A stretch of DNA of 9,504 nucleotides from NCBI GenBank assembly GCA_009703975.1, contig WLFB01000032.1:1-9504 (forward strand), in the 5' to 3' direction. Both the position numbers and the translations under genes were made by a program. The stretch comes from Actinomycetota bacterium. Its GTDB lineage: Bacteria; Actinomycetota; Acidimicrobiia; Acidimicrobiales; Ilumatobacteraceae. The notes under the pieces were generated by a model that was given only the letters and a program-made list of their open reading frames with translations, did no database searches and was not told the origin of the DNA. Below are positions 1 through 6,934 of this stretch, piece by piece; position 1 is the stretch's first letter, and each line of letters starts with the position of its first letter.

Positions 1-877
1 CCATTTCTGAGTTTTCAACAATCGCATTGGCTTCACTCTCGAGACGATCAGCTTGACCAAGAAGATTTCTGCGCTCGGCTATAAGCATCTCGCGCTGCGA
101 CAACAAAAATTCGAAATTGAACTCTTTTGTCGGCGTTATACCGTCCTGCATTACGCCCTTAATGATTGGCGGCTTCGGTGGAGCAACTGGTTTTCGGTTA
201 GCTTCAATCTCTGCAAGGCGTTCAGCCTCACGAGCGGCAAGCTTTGCAGCCTTTTCAGCTTCGCGAGCAGCTTTTATCGCCTGCTTCTCTTGCTCTTTGG
301 CGGCACGCAATGCCAAGCGCTCAGCGATCTGATCAGCTTTTAGTTTTGCTCGCTCTTTAGCAACACGAATCGCTTCTTTTTTCTTTTCTTTTAGCAACTG
401 TGCTTTCGCAGCCGCGGCCGCACGTTTTTCTATTTCGCGTTGACGCTTAAGTGCTTTGACAGCAGCCTCGCGCGCCTTCTTTTCGAGATTTTTTTGGAGT
501 TCTAGCTTCTTTTTGAGATCAAGCTGCTTCTTCAACTCAAGCTTCTTTTTGAGATCCAGCTTCTTCTTTAACTCGAGCTTCTTCTTCAGCTCAAGCTTCT
601 TCTTCAGCTCAAGCTTCTTCTTGAGTTCAAGCTTCTTCTTGAGTTCAAGCTTCTTCTTCAGATCGAGCTTCTTTTTAAGTTCAAGCTTTTTCTTCAGCTC
701 AAGCTTCTTCTTCAACTCGAGCTTCTTTTTGAGATCTAGCTTCTTCTTCAACTCAAGCTTCTTCTTCAACTCGAGCTTCTTTTTGAGCTCAAGCTTTTTC
801 TTAGACCCAGACGCACTCTTCTTGGGTGCGCTTTTTGCTGTTTTCTTCTTAGTCGACGACTTTTTCTTTGAAACCAC
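1..877 (-). CDS. TraR/DksA-like regulator with long Lys-rich hexapeptide-repeat N-terminus (3' end beyond the window)
   Basis: An open frame of 292 codons runs from a GTG at 877-875 off the window edge. The start is set by a strong Shine-Dalgarno, GGGAGGTG (891-884), six bases upstream. Visible regions: a Lys/Ser/Thr/Ala tail (residues 2-25); 17 perfect-length KKKL(E/D)L repeats (26-127); an Ala/Lys/Glu/Arg-rich, probably helical stretch (about 128-227); a Pro-rich hinge (228-237, KPVAPPKPP); then residues about 253-292, beginning FNFEFLLSQREMLIAERR. That last block resembles the start of the coiled-coil region of actinobacterial TraR/DksA proteins, which bind RNA polymerase through its secondary channel. 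The C4 zinc finger that would settle the family lies outside the window. The position downstream of ileS matches the place where actinobacteria often carry such a gene. Lys-rich tails occur in relatives, but this repeat type is unusual. Nucleic-acid binding by the tail is inference from charge only. Confidence 0.72.
   Translation of the reverse strand, partial: MVSKKKSSTKKKTAKSAPKKSASGSKKKLELKKKLELKKKLELKKKLDLKKKLELKKKLELKKKLELKKKLDLKKKLELKKKLELKKKLELKKKLELKKKLELKKKLDLKKKLELKKQLDLKKKLELQKNLEKKAREAAVKALKRQREIEKRAAAAAKAQLLKEKKKEAIRVAKERAKLKADQIAERLALRAAKEQEKQAIKAAREAEKAAKLAAREAERLAEIEANRKPVAPPKPPIIKGVMQDGITPTKEFNFEFLLSQREMLIAERRNLLGQADRLESEANAIVENSEM
497..802 (-). repeat. 17 tandem 18-bp units encoding KKKL(E/D)L
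   Basis: Seventeen in-frame 18-base units with no length variation encode residues 26-127 of the DksA-like protein. Sixteen units begin KKK and one (532-515) begins KKQ. Thirteen carry Glu and four carry Asp (codons at 734, 662, 554 and 518). A degenerate eighteenth unit (L-Q-K-N-L-E) follows at 496-482. All six leucine codons occur in the array, so the units have diverged in DNA while the peptide stayed constant. On the plus strand the unit reads approximately AAGCTTCTTCTTCAGCTC. Confidence 0.97.
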
Positions 878-979
878 TATCAGCACCTCCCAAGCGGCCC
901 CAAAAATGAGGCGCTAATTTGACTGCCTTACGATAGCGGATTTAAAGGTATAAACGTTCTGGTTTCGTTGTCTGCGCTT
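878..979 (-). promoter_or_regulatory. Leader between ileS and the DksA-like gene, with strong Shine-Dalgarno
   Basis: This 102-base gap holds GGGAGGTG at 891-884, the best ribosome binding site in the window. Directly upstream, 915-893 can form an imperfect hairpin in RNA (AGCG paired with CGCT, a C-C mismatch, then CUC with GGG, seven-base loop), which leaves the Shine-Dalgarno free. Further upstream a weak sigma-70-like pair can be drawn (CAGACA, 16 bases, TATACC), too poor to assert as a promoter. No hairpin followed by a U-run is seen, so read-through from ileS remains likely. The Shine-Dalgarno is firm; the rest is tentative. Confidence 0.5.
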
Positions 980-3900
980 TTATTTAACAGCATTTAGTGA
1001 AACAAATATCGCGACGCCATCAAGATCGGCGTTCGGGGTATGGTTTTCGACAAGTTCGATGTCAGTAGCCAAAGTTTCAGTCTTAATTGTTACTAAGTGA
1101 CCAGATATCTGCTCGGAGAGTTCACTTGGCAAACCCAGTTGTAACTCAATACGGTCCGATACATCCAAACCTGATTCTCGGCGAAGCTGCTGAATGAGTC
1201 TTATTAAGTCACGCGCCACACCCTCTGCTTCAAGGTCAGGTGTCAAATCGATATCAAGAACTACAACACCCTCTGAGCTATTCAAGGTGGCACTGGCGCC
1301 AGAACTCTTAGGAACTAGTTTCAGATTGTATTCGCCTTCAAATAAATCAATTGAGCCGGCTGTAATCACGTTTCCGTTTCGCTTCCAGTCACCCTTCTTA
1401 ACCGCAACAATAACTTGTTGTGTATTAGCGCCAAGTCGTGGGCCGACAACGCTCGGCACGACTTGCAATTCAAAAGCTGCAACCGATGACACATCGTCGG
1501 TAAATTCAACATCGCGCACGTTGACCTCATCTGCAATCACGTCAACAAATTTGCGCAGACCATCTGAATCGGCAGTCGCGACTATCAGTTTCGCCAAAGG
1601 AAGCCGAACGCGACGACCATGGACTTTTCTCAACGAGAGAGTTGTCGAGCAAACGTCACGAACACGATCCATCGACGCCACCAGCGCATCGTCTTGAATC
1701 AAAGAGTCGGCTGTCGGCCAAGGTTGTAAATGAACGCTTCGCTCGCCGGTTAAACCACGAAAAATTTCTTCGGTGATCAACGGCAACACTGGCGCGGCAA
1801 CTCGTGTCAAGACATGCAATACCGAATGCAACGTGTTAATCGCCTCGATCTCACCAGACCAGAACCGATCTCTACTTCGTCTGATGTACCAATTAGTTAA
1901 TACATCCAAAAATGTTCTGATTTCGGCGCATGCTGCAAACAGATCATATTTATCGAAACTTTTCGTCGTATCTGAAACCAAATCTCGCAATTTGGCGAAA
2001 ATGTAGCGATCTAAAACGTTCTCGCTTGAAGTGTCGAACTTTCCGGTCAATGACTCGGCATTTGAATAAAGCGCAAGAAAGTACCAACTGTTCCAAAGTG
2101 GCAACATCACTTGACGTACAGTGTCACGCATACCGTCTTCGGTTACCGCGAAATCAGAGCCACGCAAAATTGAAGAAGATAACAAATACCAACGCATCGC
2201 GTCGGCCCCATGGCTATCAAAAACTTTCATCGGGTCTGGATAATTGCGCAGACTCTTTGACATTTTGGCGCCATCTTCGCCGAGCACAATGCCGTGACTC
2301 ACGCAGTTGAGAAATGCTGGTCGATCAAACAGCGCGGTTGCCAAAACATGCAATGTATAAAACCACCCGCGAGTTTGGCCGATGTACTCAACAATGAAAT
2401 CACCCGGATAGTGATTCTCGAACCACTCTTGATTTTCAAACGGATAATGCACTTGAGCAAACGGCATTGATCCGCTCTCAAACCAGCAATCCAAAACTTC
2501 TGGCACACGCCGCATCATTGACTTGCCTGTTGGGTCGTCTGGGTTAGGGCGCACAAGTTCATCGATCGTTGGTCGATGTAGCTCTTGAATATCGACACCG
2601 AAATCGCGTCGAAGTTCTTCGAGACTTCCATAAACATCGATTCGTGGATATTCAGGATTGTCACTTCGCCAAACTGGAATCGGCGAACCCCAAAAACGGT
2701 TACGACTGATCGTCCAATCCCGGGCGTTTTCTAACCACTTTCCAAAACTGCCGTTCTTCAAATGATCTGGCACCCAAGTCACTTGCTGATTCAATTCGAC
2801 CATTCGATCTTTAATTGCAGTTACTTTTACGAACCACGACCCAACTGCTTTATAAATCAGAGGTTTGCCTGTGCGCCAACAATGGGGGTACGCGTGATCA
2901 TAAGTCTCATGACGAATCACCACGCCACGATCTTTTAGAACTCGAATAATTGCCGGGTTGGCATCAAAAACCAATTGACCTTCGAAATCTTTTACTTCGC
3001 TCGTGAAACATCCGCGTGAATCAACTGGGACAACGAGTTCTATGTTCTCATCTTGACAAACACGTTGGTCGTCTTCGCCGAAGCCTGGCGCCAGATGCAC
3101 TACCCCAGTGCCGTTATCTGTGGTTACGAAATCACCGGCGATAACTCGAAATGAGTTCGGCTGATCAGCAAAATAATCAAATAGCGGCGCATATTTTCGA
3201 CCAACCAATTCGGAACCTTTGAGTGTCGAAATAATCTTTGGCTCTGGAAACTCTCGTTCGTAAGACGCAAGGCGTTCAACCGCCAAAATTAGTTTTTTGC
3301 CGTCATGTTCAATGACCGCGTAGTCAACATCAACCGCAACAGCCAGCGCCAAGTTTGACGGCAATGTCCATGGCGTTGTTGTCCATGCAAGAATAAACTC
3401 ACCGGTTTCTAATTTAAAAGCAACTGTCAACGCTGGGTCTTGCACTTGACGATAAGCATCATCCATTCGAGTTTCGGTGTTCGAAAGTGGCGTCTCAAGC
3501 GCCCAAGAGTAAGGCAGAACGCGAAAGCCTTCATAAATCAAACCCTTATCCCAAAGCGTTTTGAAAGCCCACATCACGCTCTCCATATATGGTGTGTCGA
3601 GCGTCTTATAGTCGTCTTCGAAATCAACCCAACGTGCTTGACGAGTTACATATCTCTCCCAATCGCTGGTGTACTGCAAAACCGAACTTCGACAATATTC
3701 ATTGAACTTGTCGATGCCAAAATCTGTGATCGCCTGTCGCCCGGAGATTTTAAGTTGGCGCTCTGCTTCTGCTTCTGCTGGAAGCCCATGGCAATCCCAA
3801 CCAAAACGACGATCGACACGCTGACCTCGCATCGTGCGATACCTGGGTACCGCGTCTTTAACAAAACCTGTTAGTAAATGTCCGTAGTGTGGCAATCCAT

Positions 3901-4066
3901 TTGCGAAAGGTGGACCGTCATAAAAAACGAATTCGTTTTCGCCATTGGCTCCGGCTTGATTCGACTCAACAGATGCTTCGAATGTTTTATCTTGTTTCCA
4001 AAATTCTAAAGTTCGTGACTCTTGTAATGGAAAATTCGGTTGCGGCTCTACTTGTGGGTACGACAC
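980..4066 (-). CDS. ileS: Isoleucyl-tRNA synthetase (class I, eukaryote-like type)
   Basis: The 1028-residue protein charges tRNA-Ile with isoleucine in the cytoplasm. It carries the class I signatures HYGH (60-63) and KMSKS (601-605), the editing-domain motif [10 protein letters not shown] (229-238) with [15 protein letters not shown] (319-333), and the catalytic-core block [11 protein letters not shown] (450-460). The C-terminus contains the [17 protein letters not shown] segment typical of eukaryote-like IleRS and lacks the terminal zinc-binding cysteines of the E. coli type. The length matches actinobacterial homologues. The start is GTG (4066-4064), seven bases after the yggT stop, with no clear Shine-Dalgarno and an in-frame TGA 18 bases upstream, which suggests translational coupling. 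The predicted N-terminus ([13 protein letters not shown]) fits the family. By family knowledge, this type tends to resist mupirocin; that is not testable here. Confidence 0.97.
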   Translation of the reverse strand: MSYPQVEPQPNFPLQESRTLEFWKQDKTFEASVESNQAGANGENEFVFYDGPPFANGLPHYGHLLTGFVKDAVPRYRTMRGQRVDRRFGWDCHGLPAEAEAERQLKISGRQAITDFGIDKFNEYCRSSVLQYTSDWERYVTRQARWVDFEDDYKTLDTPYMESVMWAFKTLWDKGLIYEGFRVLPYSWALETPLSNTETRMDDAYRQVQDPALTVAFKLETGEFILAWTTTPWTLPSNLALAVAVDVDYAVIEHDGKKLILAVERLASYEREFPEPKIISTLKGSELVGRKYAPLFDYFADQPNSFRVIAGDFVTTDNGTGVVHLAPGFGEDDQRVCQDENIELVVPVDSRGCFTSEVKDFEGQLVFDANPAIIRVLKDRGVVIRHETYDHAYPHCWRTGKPLIYKAVGSWFVKVTAIKDRMVELNQQVTWVPDHLKNGSFGKWLENARDWTISRNRFWGSPIPVWRSDNPEYPRIDVYGSLEELRRDFGVDIQELHRPTIDELVRPNPDDPTGKSMMRRVPEVLDCWFESGSMPFAQVHYPFENQEWFENHYPGDFIVEYIGQTRGWFYTLHVLATALFDRPAFLNCVSHGIVLGEDGAKMSKSLRNYPDPMKVFDSHGADAMRWYLLSSSILRGSDFAVTEDGMRDTVRQVMLPLWNSWYFLALYSNAESLTGKFDTSSENVLDRYIFAKLRDLVSDTTKSFDKYDLFAACAEIRTFLDVLTNWYIRRSRDRFWSGEIEAINTLHSVLHVLTRVAAPVLPLITEEIFRGLTGERSVHLQPWPTADSLIQDDALVASMDRVRDVCSTTLSLRKVHGRRVRLPLAKLIVATADSDGLRKFVDVIADEVNVRDVEFTDDVSSVAAFELQVVPSVVGPRLGANTQQVIVAVKKGDWKRNGNVITAGSIDLFEGEYNLKLVPKSSGASATLNSSEGVVVLDIDLTPDLEAEGVARDLIRLIQQLRRESGLDVSDRIELQLGLPSELSEQISGHLVTIKTETLATDIELVENHTPNADLDGVAIFVSLNAVK

Positions 4067-4073
4067 GCGCGAC

Positions 4074-4325
4074 TTAACATCTCAGGATCATGCCCTGCAC
4101 AACAATCTGCAGGAATAACAACACAACCAAGGAAGAAAAATCAATTGCGCCAGTTCGGGGCAATTTTTGACGCACTGCGCTCAAGACTGGCTCAGTAATG
4201 CGACCGACAAAATAAGAAACTTGGGCGATGAACCCACCACTTGTCGAAGGAAACCAAGAAAGTACAACCCGCACGATGATCATCATCGTAAAAAGTGACA
4301 CTGCATTACATAAAAGTGATCGCAT
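4074..4325 (-). CDS. yggT: YggT family membrane protein
   Basis: An 83-residue protein with two hydrophobic segments (about residues 7-24 and 64-80) flanking a short loop. It shows the YggT-family pattern: RVVLSWFP after the first segment, then [13 protein letters not shown] and [10 protein letters not shown]. Its length is usual for single-repeat YggT proteins. The precise function is not established. The family occurs widely next to sepF and division genes and has been linked to osmotic tolerance and to division-related membrane roles. It starts at ATG (4325-4323), 21 bases after the sepF stop, with only a weak GAAAG upstream, and ends TAA seven bases before ileS. Many actinobacteria carry divIVA (wag31) downstream of yggT; here ileS follows at once. 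Confidence 0.92.
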   Translation of the reverse strand: MRSLLCNAVSLFTMMIIVRVVLSWFPSTSGGFIAQVSYFVGRITEPVLSAVRQKLPRTGAIDFSSLVVLLFLQIVVQGMILRC

Positions 4326-4346
4326 ATTTTAAACTTTCGACTAGTT

Positions 4347-4928
4347 CTAGCCTCGAATAACTCGAGCGCCAGAAGGTTTCATCATAAACACGCCCGAACT
4401 AACTTTCTCAATCCCTCCACCTTGTGCGTAACAAACACCGCTAGCAAAATCAAGAATCCGGCGCATAACCCTCGTATCGGTGTCTTGCAGGTCAATAATC
4501 ACCGGAGTGCCTTTTCTGAAATGATCAACGATTCCTTTGACCTCTTCGTAACTTTGCGGTGAAACTGTAATCGGCGTAGATGACGGAAGTACCTGTCGAA
4601 CACTTGCATCAGCTCGGCGACCAGATGCCGGTCTAATAGTTAGACCCGAGTCGTGCTGCTCTTGCTGCCTACGAATTGCCACCTCTGACTGCAGATCGCC
4701 AGCGCCATCAGCATCATCAAAACGCGATCGATTGCCTAGCCCCGGACCTTGGCCATAACCCGGACCTTGACCATAACTTGGACTTTGTCCATAACCCGGA
4801 GCACCACGACGGTCATCGCGCATGTCCCTGCCAAAATCTTGCTCATTTTGTGGCTCGTCTTGGTAGTCGTCATATGAGACATCATCGCCTAGACCCAAAT
4901 AATCCATTGCACGTCGAAACATTGACAT
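4347..4928 (-). CDS. sepF: Cell division protein SepF
   Basis: A 193-residue protein. SepF binds the FtsZ C-terminal peptide and tethers FtsZ to the membrane, a role thought essential in actinobacteria that lack FtsA. The N-terminus (SMFRRAMDYLGLGDD) is the expected amphipathic membrane-binding helix. An acidic linker (about 14-45) leads into a Gly/Tyr/Gln/Pro repeat (45-62) and a charged stretch. The C-terminal SepF fold (about 108-193) contains RQVLPSSTPITVSPQSYEEV, GTPVIIDLQDTD, RRILDFASGVCYAQGG and the terminal VFMMKPSGARV. It starts at ATG (4928-4926); a second in-frame ATG lies two codons on (4922-4920), and no strong Shine-Dalgarno decides between them. It sits 52 bases after yggS in the conserved ftsZ-yggS-sepF-yggT order. 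Confidence 0.96.
   Translation of the reverse strand: MSMFRRAMDYLGLGDDVSYDDYQDEPQNEQDFGRDMRDDRRGAPGYGQSPSYGQGPGYGQGPGLGNRSRFDDADGAGDLQSEVAIRRQQEQHDSGLTIRPASGRRADASVRQVLPSSTPITVSPQSYEEVKGIVDHFRKGTPVIIDLQDTDTRVMRRILDFASGVCYAQGGGIEKVSSGVFMMKPSGARVIRG
4743..4796 (-). repeat. Three 18-bp units encoding (G/S)YGQ(S/G)P in the SepF linker
   Basis: Three consecutive 18-base units encode GYGQSP, SYGQGP and GYGQGP (SepF residues 45-62). The shared core CCATAAC on the plus strand recurs at 4753, 4771 and 4789, exactly 18 bases apart. The sequence is low-complexity and probably disordered, within the linker between the membrane helix and the FtsZ-binding domain. Confidence 0.93.
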
Positions 4929-4980
4929 CCGATCAGTTTACTTGCCTGAATGCTCTCAAAACGTGACTTAATGTGCGCTT

Positions 4981-5676
4981 TTAGGTCCTCGCGCCAAACA
5001 AACCTGACCCTATACGTACAGCAGTTGAACCTTCTTCTACTGCTATTTCGAGGTCGGCAGTCATCCCCATACTTAACTCTTTGAGACTTAATTCATTGGC
5101 TATTTTGCTGATGAGACGAAAGGCATTTCGAGTCGCTGTCGGATCGCTTTGGGTTGGCCCAACAGTCATTAGCCCAATGACATCTAGACCAAGACTCTGC
5201 GCCTTTGCATACAAAGTCTCTACATCGCTCGGTTCACAGCCACCTTTATCAGGCTCATTTGTTGAGTTGACTTGCAACATAATTTGCACTGGTTTTACTG
5301 GCTTCACTGGGTTTGTGACCAGACAGCGCTTGGCGATTTCATCTATCAAACTGAGGCGGTCAACGCTTTGCCAAATATCCACACAATTGACAAGCGATTT
5401 GATTTTATTACTTTGCAGTCGCCCAATAAAGTGCACGGGCAATCGTTGATCTTCTGGCACTAGCCCAGACTTTGCGATTAGCTCCTGCGCGTAGTTCTCA
5501 CCGACTGCGTCGCATCCGGTCGTAAAAGCACTAGTCATAGCAGTCACATCAAAAGTCTTGGTGACCGCAATCAACTTAACGTTTTTGCCACCTGCATTTA
5601 AAATTCGGGCACGAATTGCAGAAACACGCTCGGCGAGTTCTTCTAAGTTCGGTGAACTAAATGTCGTCAACGACAA
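4981..5676 (-). CDS. yggS: YggS/PROSC family PLP-binding protein
   Basis: A 231-residue cytoplasmic protein of the YggS (YlmE/PLPBP) family, which binds pyridoxal phosphate and helps control PLP levels without known catalysis. Visible motifs: the PLP-lysine site LIAVTK (K40), GENYAQE (59-65), HFIGRLQSNK (82-91), the substrate-pocket segment QVNSTNEPDKGG (135-146), GLMTVGP (168-174) and the phosphate-binding SMGMTADLEIAVEEGSTAVRIG (202-223, Thr at a position that is often Ser). A short VKPVKPV duplication (124-130) is a local oddity. The start must be TTG at 5676-5674, or the TTG two codons later, because a TGA in the same frame lies immediately upstream (5679-5677). It starts seven bases after the ftsZ stop with no clear Shine-Dalgarno, so coupling to ftsZ translation is likely. 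Confidence 0.95.
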   Translation of the reverse strand: MSLTTFSSPNLEELAERVSAIRARILNAGGKNVKLIAVTKTFDVTAMTSAFTTGCDAVGENYAQELIAKSGLVPEDQRLPVHFIGRLQSNKIKSLVNCVDIWQSVDRLSLIDEIAKRCLVTNPVKPVKPVQIMLQVNSTNEPDKGGCEPSDVETLYAKAQSLGLDVIGLMTVGPTQSDPTATRNAFRLISKIANELSLKELSMGMTADLEIAVEEGSTAVRIGSGLFGART

Positions 5677-5683
5677 TCAACAA

Positions 5684-6796
5684 TTACTTCAGAAAAGATG
5701 GCAGGTCGTCGTCATCATCGCTGATCAATGGATCAGAACCACCAAATAATTCTTTCAATCGCGCAGGCTTCGCATCTGGCCGAGTCGTACCCGAAGTCGC
5801 CGTATTGCGACCATCACTTCGAGTAGATGCACGTTGCGGCGATCCGTCCCATCGATCAAAACCTGCGGCCACAACCGTGACTCGAACTTCGTCATTGATC
5901 TCGTCGTCGATAACTAAACCGTGAATAATGTTTGCATCTTGATGTGCGACACTTCGCAGAATCTCCATTGCGTTCGTCACTTCAAACAACCCAACATTCG
6001 ACGGGCCAGTTATGTTTACAATCACACCACGAGCACCTTCAAGCGATGCCTCAAGCATCGGTGAATTGATCGCCGCATTCGCAGCAACTGTCGCACGATT
6101 TTCTCCGGTTGCAGAACCAGTACCCATCAATGCGGTACCCGCATTTGCCAAGACAGCCTTGACATCGGCAAAGTCAGTATTAATCAAACCTGGTGTCGTG
6201 ATTAAACCAGTGATGCCTGAAACGCCCTGATACAAAACATCATCGGCTCGCTTGAAGGCCTCAAGCAAAGTTGTCTTCTCAGTCGAGATCGCGAGCAATC
6301 TTTCATTTGGAATAACCACAAGAGTGTCAACTTTTTCTTTAAGCGCGGCAATACCTGCATCAGCTTGAACTGCGCGACGACGACCCTCAAAAGCAAACGG
6401 ACGTGTAACAATTGCCACGGTGAGTGCACCCTCAGACTTGGCGATCTCAGCGACAATCGGTGCGGCACCAGTTCCTGTTCCGCCACCTTCACCAGCGGTG
6501 ATGAATACCATATCTGCACCTGCAATAACTTCTTGAATTTCGGCACGATGTTGCTCTGCTGCCTGACGACCAACTTCTGGGTCAGCGCCAGCGCCAAGAC
6601 CTCGTGTTAACTCGCGACCAATATCAATTTTCATGTTTGCGTCACTGAGCAGCAACTGCTGAGCGTCTGTATTTATCGCAATAAATTCAACGCCACGCAT
6701 TCCAGACTCGATCATTCGATTGATCGCGTTGACTCCACCACCGCCAACACCAATAACTTTGATGACTGCGAGATAATTCTGAGGCTGACCCGCCAT
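5684..6796 (-). CDS. ftsZ: Cell division GTPase FtsZ
   Basis: A 370-residue tubulin homologue that polymerises into the Z-ring at mid-cell. Visible: the nucleotide-binding [14 protein letters not shown] (16-29), the tubulin signature GGGTGTG (104-110), NERLL (164-168) and the T7 loop [11 protein letters not shown] (206-216), with D208 and D211 as the GTPase-activating acidic residues. A short linker rich in Ser, Thr, Arg and Asp (about 316-355) follows. The protein ends in an acidic run and the conserved tail DLPSFLK (364-370), which binds partners such as SepF, encoded two genes downstream. The ATG start at 6796-6794 has no strong Shine-Dalgarno (nearest is GCGGG). A candidate promoter lies in the 138-base gap upstream. 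Length and motifs are complete. Confidence 0.98.
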   Translation of the reverse strand: MAGQPQNYLAVIKVIGVGGGGVNAINRMIESGMRGVEFIAINTDAQQLLLSDANMKIDIGRELTRGLGAGADPEVGRQAAEQHRAEIQEVIAGADMVFITAGEGGGTGTGAAPIVAEIAKSEGALTVAIVTRPFAFEGRRRAVQADAGIAALKEKVDTLVVIPNERLLAISTEKTTLLEAFKRADDVLYQGVSGITGLITTPGLINTDFADVKAVLANAGTALMGTGSATGENRATVAANAAINSPMLEASLEGARGVIVNITGPSNVGLFEVTNAMEILRSVAHQDANIIHGLVIDDEINDEVRVTVVAAGFDRWDGSPQRASTRSDGRNTATSGTTRPDAKPARLKELFGGSDPLISDDDDDLPSFLK

Positions 6797-6842
6797 TTAA
6801 AATAAACCCGCGAAAGTAAACATTCCGTCTAGTCTGCCATAT

Positions 6843-6871
6843 TTTTTAACCAGCAACAGGCATTCTGGCAA
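6843..6871 (-). promoter_or_regulatory. Candidate sigma-70-type promoter for ftsZ
   Basis: On the minus strand TTGCCA (6871-6866, five of six matches to TTGACA) is followed after 17 bases by TAAAAA (6848-6843, four of six matches to TATAAT). A start point would fall about 40 bases before the ftsZ ATG. The gap is AT-rich, so chance matches are possible. Separate ftsZ promoters in the ftsQ-ftsZ gap are common in actinobacteria, which supports the reading. Confidence 0.35.
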
Positions 6872-6893
6872 CTTCACGTTTACTACAGACGTA

Positions 6894-6913
6894 TATATAG
6901 AGATCTTTATATA
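6894..6913. repeat. AT-rich 20-bp near-palindrome upstream of ftsZ
   Basis: The sequence TATATA-G-AGATCT-T-TATATA is a dyad with one mismatched pair, centred on a BglII-type AGATCT. It lies between the ftsQ stop and the candidate ftsZ promoter, 22 bases upstream of the proposed -35. It could be a dimeric-regulator operator, an A+T-rich upstream element, or part of an alternative promoter. No known regulator is recognised. Confidence 0.6.
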
Positions 6914-6934
6914 AATCTAACCGTCGGTAAGGCT

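Larger units (their letters stand above)
6797..6934 (-). promoter_or_regulatory. ftsQ-ftsZ intergenic region
   Basis: This 138-base region is the longest non-coding gap in the window. It holds the AT-rich near-palindrome and the candidate promoter listed separately. No terminator-like hairpin with a U-run was found for the upstream operon, so ftsZ may be read both from upstream and from its own promoter. No small open frame in it looks convincing. Confidence 0.6.

Noticed and set aside
497..802. CRISPR array or non-coding satellite
   Set aside because: The units are contiguous 18-mers with no spacers, are in frame with a gene, and vary mainly at synonymous positions. This is a coding repeat.
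497..802. Leucine zipper or classical coiled coil in the repeat
   Set aside because: The period is exactly six residues, not seven or eleven, so leucines do not fall on one helical face. A conventional coiled coil is not supported.
884..886. Alternative GTG start for the DksA-like gene three codons upstream
   Set aside because: It is in frame but overlaps the GGGAGGTG Shine-Dalgarno itself. The GTG at 877 has ideal spacing.
893..915. Rho-independent terminator after ileS
   Set aside because: The stem is imperfect and no U-run follows it in the minus-strand transcript. The Shine-Dalgarno of the next gene comes directly after.
456..917. Plus-strand open frame of 153 codons rich in Phe and Ser (SSFFL repeats)
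   Set aside because: It is the antisense reading of the KKKL(E/D)L array. The minus frame has a strong Shine-Dalgarno, a family-like C-terminal segment and continues off the window, while the plus frame has no support.
1194..1697. Plus-strand open frame of 167 codons opposite ileS
   Set aside because: It shows no recognisable domain or ribosome binding site and lies fully antisense to a confidently identified conserved gene.
6202..6597. Minus-strand 131-codon frame within ftsZ
   Set aside because: It is a shifted frame inside the conserved FtsZ coding sequence, with a composition typical of a shadow frame.
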